DNA of 30,503 nt. Origin: JBDTVS01 sp040007095 (GTDB lineage: Bacteria > Acidobacteriota > Vicinamibacteria > Vicinamibacterales > CAVVIG01). Made by a program: the position numbers and the translations under genes. The notes beneath the pieces are model-generated. The model was not told the DNA's origin. It was given only the letters and a program-made list of their open reading frames with translations, and did no database searches. Location of the stretch: positions 1 to 30,503 of the forward strand of contig JBDTVS010000085.1 in assembly GCA_040007095.1 (NCBI GenBank), given 5' to 3'. The number at the start of each line of letters is the position of its first letter. Positions within the stretch are counted from its first letter, which is position 1. Shown here piece by piece: positions 1 to 6,483 of the stretch.

Positions 1-553
1 CGACTAAGTACTACGGCGATTGGGAGATCCCCGACTTGTGCGTCCGGAACTTCAGATTAGGAGGAAGACGTCATGGCCCGTGGATGCGGCCCGAAGATCT
101 GCAGTGGTCCACGCCGTCTCCCGCGGGCCTTTCCGACATCCGCGTCGGGTGGGATGCGAGCGGGACGATCACCAGTTATCAAGCGGATCACTACATGCCG
201 GCGATGCAGGACGACCGGCTCGTTGGAGCGGTACTCGCGGGCCTGCCGACGCCGCCCCCGACGTAAAGGCCGAAGCGGGATCGATCAGCTCCAACGAAGA
301 GATGACCTTCGACGAGAGCGGCGTGACGAGTCGCGACTGGCGCAGCTATCCGATTCTCACCATGGCGGACGTGCCGGAGATCAACGTGGTGATTCTCCCT
401 CACCCCGAAGTGGGCGCGTACGGCGGCGGGTCGGAGGCGGCCAACGCGCTGGCCGTATCGGCCATCGCCGCCGCCTTCTTCGACGCCACGGGCAAAGCCG
501 CGCGCCGGCTCCCACCGAAGCCGGCGTACGTGCAGTGGTTGCTGAAGGCTTAG
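1..553 (+). pseudogene. Remnant of xanthine dehydrogenase-type molybdenum-binding subunit (aldehyde oxidase family)
   Basis: Two pieces of one large molybdopterin-binding subunit lie in different frames. The first (about 3-266) reads through DIRVGWDASG and SYQADHYMPAMQDDR and hits a stop at 264-266. The second (about 285-553, frame shifted) carries FDESGVTSRDW and VGAYGGGSEAANALAVSAIA and ends with the natural C-terminus of the family. In intact relatives these two blocks are separated by several hundred residues, so an internal deletion plus a frame change is needed to explain the arrangement. The gene also runs off the left edge of the window. Family assignment rests on recognised motifs. 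The inference is a dead gene, although an assembly error cannot be excluded. Confidence 0.7.
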
Positions 554-605
554 TCCTTAGCCGGCCGGCGGTGCTGAGACGGCGCCGCAGTTCCACCGCG
601 GCTTG

Positions 606-1679
606 CTACGGATTCCTGGGGGCGGGTGCGGCCGCCTGGAGCAGTACGAGGAAGAGATTGTCAGGATCGCGGACGATCGCGACCTTGGTGGTGGCGCTGC
701 CTCGCCCCGGCAGCTCCACGGTCGTGCCGCCGGTCGAAACGACGACTCCACCCGCCTGCTTGATCGCGGCAATCGCGGCATCGACGTCCTTGACCTGCAG
801 CTGCATGCGCGTCGAGCCGGGATCCTGAATGCGGCCGCGGACGGCGCGCCGGTCGAGGCCCTTGAAGTCGATCAGCTCGAAGGTGAGCCCGGTCGTCGGT
901 ACGGTGAACATCGCCGCGCGGTACTCGCCGCCGGCGAGGCCCAGCATGTCGAGCACGGCCTGTTCCTTGCGAAACTCGCCGGGCGCACGCACCTGGAGGC
1001 CAAGCGCGTCGCGGTAGAGACGCGACGCCTGATCGACGTCGTTGACGGTCAGCCGGACGCGCACCTCGATCACGTTCGAGGTGGCTGGAGCCGTTGTCGC
1101 GGGGATGGGATCTGGCTGGAACAGTTCGACGAAGTGGCCGTCGGGATCCTTCACGACGACCGCACGCGACCTGGGCGCGCCTGCCGGCACAGCAATCGGC
1201 GCGCCGCCTTTCGTCACCACCGGCGTTCCGAGCTGCTTCAGCCGGCCGAACGCGGCCTCGAGGTCGCGGACCAGCACGATCAGCGTGAACGCGCCGCTGT
1301 CCTGTATGCGACGCGGGATCAGCTGACCTTCGGCCTTCTTGATCTCGACGATCTCCACGCCGGTGCGCATGCCCGCCGGCCGGCCGATCAGCCAGCGCAG
1401 CTGCGCGTCGGGCAGGCCGAACATGTTGCGAAGCGCCGGGTTGGCGTCGGCGTTCGCTGGCGCTCCCTGCACGTCGAGGCCGAGGCCGTCGCGGTAAAAC
1501 GCTATCGCCTTGTCGAGGTCGCTGACGATCGGGCTGAAGAAATTGCCCGAACCGACGACGAGCCCGGTCGGTGCCGGACCCGCCGGGGCGGCAGGGGGCG
1601 TTGAGACCTGAGCTTCGACGCTCGCGGCCGCGAGCACCAGCGCCATTGCCATTGCCATTGCCATTGTCAGCTGCCTCAT
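606..1679 (-). CDS. Secreted protein with two VOC (glyoxalase/bleomycin-resistance) domains
   Basis: A 357-residue protein. The N-terminus is a signal peptide with a curious MAMAMAMA core, likely cleaved after about residue 23 (VEAQ). Two homologous VOC modules follow, roughly residues 40-170 and 190-330. Each has the typical pattern DLDKAIAFYRDGLGL or DVDQASRLYRDALGL, and each ends in a VKDPDGHFVELFQP or VRDPDNLFLVLLQ strand. VOC domains are metal-dependent folds used by glyoxalases, extradiol dioxygenases and resistance proteins; the substrate here is unknown. The start is the ATG at 1679 because it has a strong ribosome-binding site (GAAGGAG) 7 bases upstream; an earlier in-frame start would put non-homologous sequence before the signal peptide. 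It is a monocistronic unit. Confidence 0.85.
   Translation of the reverse strand: MRQLTMAMAMAMALVLAAASVEAQVSTPPAAPAGPAPTGLVVGSGNFFSPIVSDLDKAIAFYRDGLGLDVQGAPANADANPALRNMFGLPDAQLRWLIGRPAGMRTGVEIVEIKKAEGQLIPRRIQDSGAFTLIVLVRDLEAAFGRLKQLGTPVVTKGGAPIAVPAGAPRSRAVVVKDPDGHFVELFQPDPIPATTAPATSNVIEVRVRLTVNDVDQASRLYRDALGLQVRAPGEFRKEQAVLDMLGLAGGEYRAAMFTVPTTGLTFELIDFKGLDRRAVRGRIQDPGSTRMQLQVKDVDAAIAAIKQAGGVVVSTGGTTVELPGRGSATTKVAIVRDPDNLFLVLLQAAAPAPRNP
1642..1665. repeat. Hexanucleotide tandem repeat inside the signal peptide
   Basis: Four perfect copies of GCCATT on the plus strand encode the alternating Met-Ala run of the VOC protein signal peptide on the minus strand. The unit is a multiple of three, so slippage would change signal-peptide length without breaking the frame. 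Confidence 0.85.
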
Positions 1680-1897
1680 TGCAAATCTCCTTCTCCAGTC
1701 GCGGTCGTGCGGAGGCCGCGCCGTCAAATCATGGGAGCGTGTGGTCGTGGAGTCAATAGGCCGGCAGGGCTGAGCACAAGTTGACGATGATTCCCGGTGG
1801 CGCGCGCGTCGAATGATTTCCATCGAAATGCCCCTGCACGCCGAGCGGTGCAGTTGTAAGATGGGCTACCGCGCCGAGAGGATCAATTGGAGGTTCT

Positions 1898-2911
1898 ATG
1901 AGCCGTCGCATCCTGACGTCGATCGGTGTCGTGGCTCTCTGGTTGCCGGTCTGGTTCTCGCCAGTCTCCGTCACCGCGCAGTCGCCAGCCTCGACCAAAC
2001 CGCGACCCGCCTCGAAGCCGTGGACCGTTGGACGCACTCCCGACGGGCAACCAGACTTGCAGGGGTATTGGTCCAACACAACCTATGTGCCGCTCGAGCG
2101 ACCGAAGGACGTGACCAAGGAGTTCTACACACGGGAAGAAATGGTGGAGGTGATGAAACGCGCCGCCACTGACGAAGCCGAGCAGACCGTACCCGGGACT
2201 ATCGCTGACGTGCACTACGACTTCACGCAGTTCGGCCTGGACCGCAGTCAGAGCCCGATCGCTTTCAACCTGCGAACGTCTCTGATCGTCAATCCTGAAA
2301 ACGGACGGCTCCCGCAGCTTTCGCCTGAAGGACAGCGGCGCGCCACGGAGCGCGCCGAGGCGAGGAAGCTTGCCGGCGGTCAGTTCGACGCCGCGCAGAA
2401 CCAGCCGCTCAGTGTGCGGTGCATCATCATGGACCGCGTCGGTCCGCCGATGCTTGCGGGCGCCTACAACAACAACTACCAGATCGTGCAGACGCGCGAC
2501 TACGTGATGATTCTGGTTGAAATGCTCCACGAAGCGCGCCTCGTCCCGCTCGACGGACGCCCGGCGCTCGACGGAAGCATCCGCAGCTGGAAAGGCAGCT
2601 CGCGAGGCCATTGGGACGGCGACACGCTCGTGATCGAGACCGGCAATTTCAACGGCAAGAACCCGTTTCAAGGCGCGAGCGAGAACATGAAGCTCACCGA
2701 GCGATTCACGCGCACCGGTGAAACCTCGCTGCGTTACCAGTTCACGGTCGACGATGCCTCGACGTGGCTGAGACCGTGGTCGGCTGAAGTGGCGTGGGCG
2801 AAGTCCTCGCCGCCCATCTTCGAGCATGCCTGCCACGAGGGCAACTACGGGCTCGCCAACATCCTCGCCGGAGCGCGCGCAGAGGAGCGAAGAGCCGGAG
2901 TCAAGAAATAG
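1898..2911 (+). CDS. Secreted protein of unknown function
   Basis: A 337-residue protein with a clear signal peptide (hydrophobic VVALWLPVWFSPVSV, cleavage near VTAQ). The mature part begins with WTVGRTPDGQPDLQGYWSN and contains the block RGHWDGDTLVIETGNFNG near residues 245-262. Both are hallmarks of a large, uncharacterised exported family that I recall as abundant in Acidobacteriota. No catalytic motif is recognised. The start ATG has a strong GGAGG seven bases upstream. A small hairpin (CTGCAC / GTGCAG, 1834-1853) sits in the leader. No neighbour suggests a role. Confidence 0.8.
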   Translation: MSRRILTSIGVVALWLPVWFSPVSVTAQSPASTKPRPASKPWTVGRTPDGQPDLQGYWSNTTYVPLERPKDVTKEFYTREEMVEVMKRAATDEAEQTVPGTIADVHYDFTQFGLDRSQSPIAFNLRTSLIVNPENGRLPQLSPEGQRRATERAEARKLAGGQFDAAQNQPLSVRCIIMDRVGPPMLAGAYNNNYQIVQTRDYVMILVEMLHEARLVPLDGRPALDGSIRSWKGSSRGHWDGDTLVIETGNFNGKNPFQGASENMKLTERFTRTGETSLRYQFTVDDASTWLRPWSAEVAWAKSSPPIFEHACHEGNYGLANILAGARAEERRAGVKK

Positions 2912-2939
2912 CCGCTTTTCTCCGGTGTCGCGAGGGCAC

Positions 2940-3815
2940 TCAGTGCACGTGCTCGAGGAACCGACGCAGCTTGTCGGGGTTACGCACGACGTAGATCGCG
3001 CGAATACGGCCGTCGACGATGTCGAACGAATAGGTGCCGTCGCCGGCGATCGGATGGCGCATCAGCAGGCCCGGAGCGCCGTTGATCACGACCAGTTGGA
3101 AGTCCGACTCCGACCAGTGCATCTTGCCGGCATAGCCGAGCACGAACTTCGCGACCCGATCCGCGCCGAGCACGGGACGCGTCGCCGCCGCCGCCTTGCC
3201 GCCGCCATCGGCGACGAGCTTCGCGTCGTCGTGCATGACCGCCATCAATGTCTCGACGTCGCCGGTGACACAGGCGTGGCGGAAGCGCCGCACGATCTCC
3301 TCCGATTCACGGCGCGACACGGTGAAGCGAGGACGTGACTCGCGCAGCCGGCCGCGTGCCCGAGTGAGAATCTGCCGCGTGTTCGTCTCGCTCTTGCCCA
3401 CGTTCTTCGCGATCTCGTCGAAGTCGAGATCGAATACCTCGCGCAGCAGGAAGACCGCGCGCTCGGTCGGCGCCAGCCGCTCCAGCAACACGAGAAATGC
3501 CGTCGTCAGCGACGAAGCCAGCTCGACGGATTCCTGATTCGGTGCGGCCAGCGGTTCGGGCAGCCATGGACCTGGATACTCCATCCGCGTTCGCTCGGCG
3601 CTGCGTAGATGGTCGATGCACAGCCGCGTGACGATGGTGGTGAGATACGCGCGGGGGGAGCGGATGTCGGTGTGCTCGTCCTGAGATGCCCGGAGCCACG
3701 CGTCCTGCACGACATCCTCGGCTTCGCTGGCGCTGCCGAGCATCCTGTAGGCAATCGAGAACAGCAGGGGTCGATGCGCCTCGAACGCGGCCTCGTTCCA
3801 GTCAGTCCCTGTCAT
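2940..3815 (-). CDS. ECF41-type RNA polymerase sigma factor with SnoaL-like C-terminal domain
   Basis: A 291-residue sigma factor. Region 2 (about residues 10-75) contains RMLGSASEAEDVVQDAWLR, and region 4 (about 105-160) contains FDEIAKNVGKSETNTRQIL. The C-terminal SnoaL-like extension (about 170-290) carries the three signatures known from ECF41: WLPEP in the linker (84-88), DGGGK (203-207) and NPDKLRR (279-285). In this group the fused domain controls sigma activity in place of a classical anti-sigma factor. The divergent neighbour is a carboxymuconolactone decarboxylase, the standard ECF41 partner. A TGTCACA/CGTC promoter lies just upstream, so autoregulation is expected. The ATG at 3815 is the only sensible start, although its ribosome site is weak. 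Confidence 0.93.
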   Translation of the reverse strand: MTGTDWNEAAFEAHRPLLFSIAYRMLGSASEAEDVVQDAWLRASQDEHTDIRSPRAYLTTIVTRLCIDHLRSAERTRMEYPGPWLPEPLAAPNQESVELASSLTTAFLVLLERLAPTERAVFLLREVFDLDFDEIAKNVGKSETNTRQILTRARGRLRESRPRFTVSRRESEEIVRRFRHACVTGDVETLMAVMHDDAKLVADGGGKAAAATRPVLGADRVAKFVLGYAGKMHWSESDFQLVVINGAPGLLMRHPIAGDGTYSFDIVDGRIRAIYVVRNPDKLRRFLEHVH

Positions 3816-3847
3816 GGCTCACTCGCTTGCACTCCCTCTCCTCTCTA

Positions 3848-3874
3848 GACGAGTGACGGGGGCCGTTTGTGACA
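3848..3874 (-). promoter_or_regulatory. ECF41-type promoter for the sigma-factor gene
   Basis: On the minus strand TGTCACA (3874-3868) is followed after 16 bases by CGTC (3851-3848). This matches the published ECF41 target consensus, TGTCACA in the -35 region and CGTC in the -10 region. The sigma gene starts 32 bases downstream. This indicates positive autoregulation. Confidence 0.75.
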
Positions 3875-3897
3875 ACCGCGTCCCCCCCGGCGCCCGG

Positions 3898-3923
3898 TGT
3901 CACAAGATTCTGTCTGCTTCGTC
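3898..3923 (+). promoter_or_regulatory. ECF41-type promoter for the CMD partner gene
   Basis: TGTCACA (3898-3904) is followed after 15 bases by CGTC (3920-3923), on the plus strand and facing away from the sigma gene. The spacer is one base shorter than that of the divergent copy. The CMD start lies 25 bases downstream. Confidence 0.75.
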
Positions 3924-3948
3924 TTGATTAGTGGAGGCGAAAGACATC

Positions 3949-4429
3949 ATGAAGGCTCGAATCGATCTCATGCACGTGACCCCAGGCGTCATCCAGGCCA
4001 TGCTCGGCCTCGAACGGCAAGGTTCGTCAGGCGGGCTTCGATCACCGACTGCTCGACCTGGTCCGGATGCGCGCGTCGCAAATCAACGGCTGCTCTTACT
4101 GTCTGGACATGCACAGCAAGGATGCGCGCGCGGCCGGCGAGACCGAACAGCGGCTCTACGGCCTCGACGCGTGGCGCGAGACGCCGTACTACTCGGCGCG
4201 CGAGCGCGCCGCGCTGGAATGGACCGAAGCGATCACGCTCGTCTCCGAGACTCATGTCCCGGACGACGTGTACGAGCGCGTGCGGGAGCAATTCTCGGAG
4301 GACGAGCTGGTGCACCTCAGCCTGGCGATCGTGTCGATCAACGGCTGGAATCGGCTCAACATCGCCGCGCGCACGGTGCCCGGCGACTACGTGGCCGGCA
4401 GCCTCGCGAAGTTGCACGCGGCGGGCTGA
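3949..4429 (+). pseudogene. Carboxymuconolactone decarboxylase (AhpD-like) family protein, frameshifted; ECF41 target
   Basis: The N-terminus reads MKARIDLMHVTPG...MLGLERQ in one frame. From about 4021 the homologous sequence continues one base later as VRQAGFDHRLLDLVRMRAS and then QINGCSYCLDMHSKDARAAG. One extra G near 4021-4022 explains the shift. The joined product would be about 160 residues, normal for the family, with the redox motif CSYC followed by DMH. AhpD-like CMD proteins act as peroxidase-type or decarboxylase enzymes; the ECF41 partner role is not known in detail. GGAGG lies 11 bases before the ATG. As read, the frame from the ATG codes for an unrelated tail, so either the gene is dead or the extra G is a sequence error. 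Confidence 0.8.
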
Positions 4430-4552
4430 GCGCGCGCTACGCCGGACGGACGGGAACCAATACTCCGTCGGGTGCCGGGTCGAGCTTCGAGTGATGGAGT
4501 CGGTAGCACTCGCGGTTCGGCCCGCGTCCGGGAGTGCTCGCAGCCGAGCCGC

Positions 4553-4720
4553 CTTAGTACTCCGTTTCGCAATTACGGTGACGTATTCGGGCGGCGAGGC
4601 GCCCGGATCGCCAGGCGCGAGGAGGAAGAATGCCGGGAGCATTTGACCGACGAGCAACGCCGCGAGGCGGGATGCATCGGCGGCCGATACGTTAGCGCGA
4701 TTGCGAAACGGAGTACTTAG
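4553..4720. mobile_element. MITE-like palindromic element
   Basis: Near-perfect terminal inverted repeats (TACTCCGTTTCGCAAT at 4558-4573 and its reverse complement at 4700-4715) are flanked by a direct CTTAG on both sides (4553-4557 and 4716-4720), a possible 5-bp target duplication. Further inside, the arms remain partly complementary (ACGTATTCGGGCGG against ACGTATCGGCCGCC). The 158-bp interior has no credible gene. Size, inverted ends and flanking repeat fit a non-autonomous miniature element; no transposase is present in the window. The exact boundary between inverted repeat and duplication is ambiguous because GTAC is itself palindromic. Confidence 0.65.
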
Positions 4721-4818
4721 CATTGGGGCCCAGTCCGCGTGCAGGATGTCAGCGGCTTGCAGGATGGAGTCGTCCTGCAAGCACGCAATCGCAAGGCGTT
4801 GTGTTGTTTTCGCTGCGT

Positions 4819-4824
4819 TACAAT
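4819..4824 (+). promoter_or_regulatory. Candidate -10 element, leaderless start
   Basis: TACAAT ends 6 bases before the GTG start at 4831, and there is no ribosome-binding site. This spacing would place the transcript start on or next to the start codon. No convincing -35 box is seen. Confidence 0.4.
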
Positions 4825-4830
4825 CGAGCC

Positions 4831-5094
4831 GTGCGAGAAGCTCTGGCTTCGGATACATCGGCCGACGCGGAGGATCTGCAGCTTCGATGCTGGCGGGCCA
4901 TGACACCCGGCGACAAACTGCTGCTGGCGGTATCGCTGTCGCAGGCCGTGGATCAACTCGCAAGGGCCGGAGTCGCGCGACGGTATCCGGATGCATCGCC
5001 GCGCGAACGATTCCTGCGCATCGCCACCATCCGCTTAGGACGTGATCTCGCCCTTCAGGTGTACCCCGAAATCGCTGACCTTCAAGCCCCTTGA
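4831..5094 (+). CDS. Small conserved protein, first gene of a nucleotidyltransferase cassette
   Basis: An 87-residue, mostly helical, acidic-to-neutral protein: a block around WRAMTPGDKLLLAVSLSQAV (21-40), then RRYPDASPRERFLRIATIRLG (50-70) and a VYPE tail. I recognise this pattern (the phrase M[ST]P..KL..A..LS.A...L..AG...R.P..S..E) as a small conserved family often encoded directly before a nucleotidyltransferase, but its function is not known to me. Its stop overlaps the next start by four bases (TTGA), so the two are translationally coupled. The start is the GTG at 4831, preceded by a TACAAT box and no Shine-Dalgarno. By position it could be an antitoxin-like or regulatory partner; that is inference. 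Confidence 0.65.
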   Translation: MREALASDTSADAEDLQLRCWRAMTPGDKLLLAVSLSQAVDQLARAGVARRYPDASPRERFLRIATIRLGRDLALQVYPEIADLQAP

Positions 5095-5669
5095 CCAGAA
5101 ACCTGGATGCCATTGCCGTCGCTGCCATTGTCGCTGACGCCCTTGGCAGGCTGGGCCTGCCCTATTCCATCGGGGGTTCGCTCGCGAGTTCGGTGAGCGG
5201 TGAACCACGGTCGACGCTCGACATCGACATGGTGGTGGCCTTTGAAGAACGCGACGCACCGGCGATTGCGGCCGCCCTCGGCGACCAGTTCTACGTCGAC
5301 GAGCGTGCGGTGGCCCGCGCTGCACGCGATCGAAGCAGTGTCAACGCCATCCACATCGAAAGCTCGATCAAAGTCGACTTGTTCGCCGCCGGCGGATCGG
5401 CCCTCGACGGCGAGCTATTGCAGCGTCGTCTGCTCATGACATTCGGCGATGAGCGGGACGAAGAGCTCTGGGTCCACAGCGCCGAGGATATCCTCCTCCA
5501 GAAGCTGCGCTGGTATGGCCTGGGAGGTGCAAGCTCAGACCGTCAATGGCGCGACGTCGTGGGCGTGGTCCGTGTCCAGGGTACACGCCTCGATCGCGCC
5601 TACCTCCTTGCTGGCGCTGAGCGTCTAGGCGTCGTCAACCTTTTGAACAAGGCCCTGGACGCTGGATAG
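5091..5669 (+). CDS. Pol-beta superfamily nucleotidyltransferase, MNT/AbiEii-like
   Basis: A 192-residue protein with the nucleotidyltransferase signature: GGS at 28-30 followed by LDID with catalytic Asp44 and Asp46, and the third acidic residue in KVDLF (Asp96). The C-terminal half has the pattern SAEDILLQKLRWY, then D..W.DVVG, typical of stand-alone transferases related to AbiEii toxins and MNT antitoxins. All three metal ligands are present, so it is probably active, transferring nucleotides to a protein, RNA or small molecule. Start: a TTG overlapping the upstream TGA. Coupling to the 87-residue gene suggests a two-component cassette, possibly toxin-antitoxin or defence. The target is unknown. 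Confidence 0.75.
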   Translation: MTRNLDAIAVAAIVADALGRLGLPYSIGGSLASSVSGEPRSTLDIDMVVAFEERDAPAIAAALGDQFYVDERAVARAARDRSSVNAIHIESSIKVDLFAAGGSALDGELLQRRLLMTFGDERDEELWVHSAEDILLQKLRWYGLGGASSDRQWRDVVGVVRVQGTRLDRAYLLAGAERLGVVNLLNKALDAG

Positions 5670-5742
5670 GCTTTCGGCGAGCCTCAATGCCGGGCTGACT
5701 TCGCTCGCGGTTGAGGAGGTGGCATTGGGACGGTCCGATCTA

Positions 5743-5812
5743 GACAGCTTCCAAAGCCAGAGTCTCGCAAGAAGAAGCAAGTTTTGCTCGGTTCGGCTTT
5801 GGAAGCTGTCTT
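5743..5812. repeat. Perfect 17-bp inverted repeat
   Basis: AGACAGCTTCCAAAGCC (5743-5759) pairs with GGCTTTGGAAGCTGTCT (5796-5812) around a 36-base spacer that contains a smaller inverted repeat (AGCAA gtt TTGCT). There is no T-run, so it is a poor intrinsic terminator. It could be a structured RNA, a palindromic repeat family member or the remains of a small mobile element. It lies in the gene-free stretch 5670-6038, which otherwise shows only the second inverted repeat and an 8-bp hairpin (CACGGCGC TC GCGCCGTG) near 5989. Confidence 0.7.
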
Positions 5813-5838
5813 CGCTGCGGCCGCTGAGCGGGCTGCCT

Positions 5839-5898
5839 AGTGAAGATTCGCCGCACCCTGGTCGGCTTTTGCTGGTCGGTTTGAGGCGAAGCTTCACT
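5839..5898. repeat. Second inverted repeat, 13 of 14 paired
   Basis: AGTGAAGATTCGCC (5839-5852) pairs with GGCGAAGCTTCACT (5885-5898) with one mismatch and a 32-base spacer. It follows the preceding inverted repeat after 26 bases, giving two successive stem-loops of similar geometry. Confidence 0.6.
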
Positions 5899-6038
5899 GA
5901 CTGCTCAGACGTCGATCCGTTGAGACTGAGAAAGTCGAAAATCGACGACTTCTTCCGAGAGGCGAAGTTGGCAGCAGGCTGGGATTCCCACGGCGCTCGC
6001 GCCGTGCACTGGCTAAGCGACGTTTTTCCTCTGGAGAT

Positions 6039-6128
6039 TGGCGGAGGGAGAGGGATTCGAACCCCCGGAACAGTTTCCCGTTCAGTGGTTTTCAAGACCA
6101 CCGCCATCGACCACTCGGCCATCCCTCC
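6039..6128 (-). tRNA. tRNA-Ser (anticodon UGA)
   Basis: On the minus strand the acceptor GGAGGGA pairs with TCCCTCC, the discriminator is G and CCA is genomically encoded (6041-6039). The anticodon arm GTGGTCTTGAAAACCAC presents TGA, the long variable arm (ACGGGAAACTGTTCC) is diagnostic of a type II tRNA, and the T-loop reads GGTTCGAATCC. It reads UCA and other UCN serine codons. A TACAAT box lies upstream. Confidence 0.97.
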
Positions 6129-6147
6129 GCGTCGACAACCTGATCGT

Positions 6148-6153
6148 ATTGTA
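6148..6153 (-). promoter_or_regulatory. Candidate -10 box of the tRNA-Ser gene
   Basis: TACAAT on the minus strand ends 19 bases before the mature tRNA 5' end. No good -35 hexamer is visible at the usual distance. Confidence 0.4.
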
Positions 6154-6483
6154 TCGCCGGACTCCAGGCGGGCAGCCGGCTGGCGTGGCCCAACGTCAGC
6201 GGCGCAGCTCAAGACGTGTTGCCTCGTCGCCGCGAAGGGTCTCTTCGATGAAGGCCTAGTCAACGGCTGCACGTCCCACCCTGGCGGTGCCGCGGTCGTT
6301 GTCCGTCTCGCCGGAATCCACAGGTTGATGTCGCCGTGATCCTGGTCAGCCCGACGCGCGTCAACGAGGTGACGGGGCTTCCAGGTTACGCGCCGATGTT
6401 GGGAATCAGACTCACGCGGAAGGCGGAGCCTGACCCTGTCCGGTACGGCGTGTGCATTGAGCCAATGGCGGAGAGCTGATGCG
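6154..6483. other. Gene-free stretch between tRNA-Ser and the decarboxylase
   Basis: About 330 bases with no open frame that I recognise. A short plus-strand frame ending in IEPMAES before a TGA at 6478-6480 has no recognisable motif. The GGAGAG at 6470-6475 is the likely ribosome site of the following gene. Confidence 0.5.

Noticed and set aside
4..12. CTAAGTACT at the window start, similar to the end of the MITE
   Set aside because: The match is only nine bases and falls inside preserved xanthine-dehydrogenase coding sequence; chance is enough.
6038..6259. Short plus-strand open frame over the tRNA-Ser
   Set aside because: It reads the reverse complement of the tRNA, a common false gene call.
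6300..6480. Possible small plus-strand gene ending IEPMAES
   Set aside because: No recognisable motif, ribosome site or homologous pattern; likely a random open stretch.
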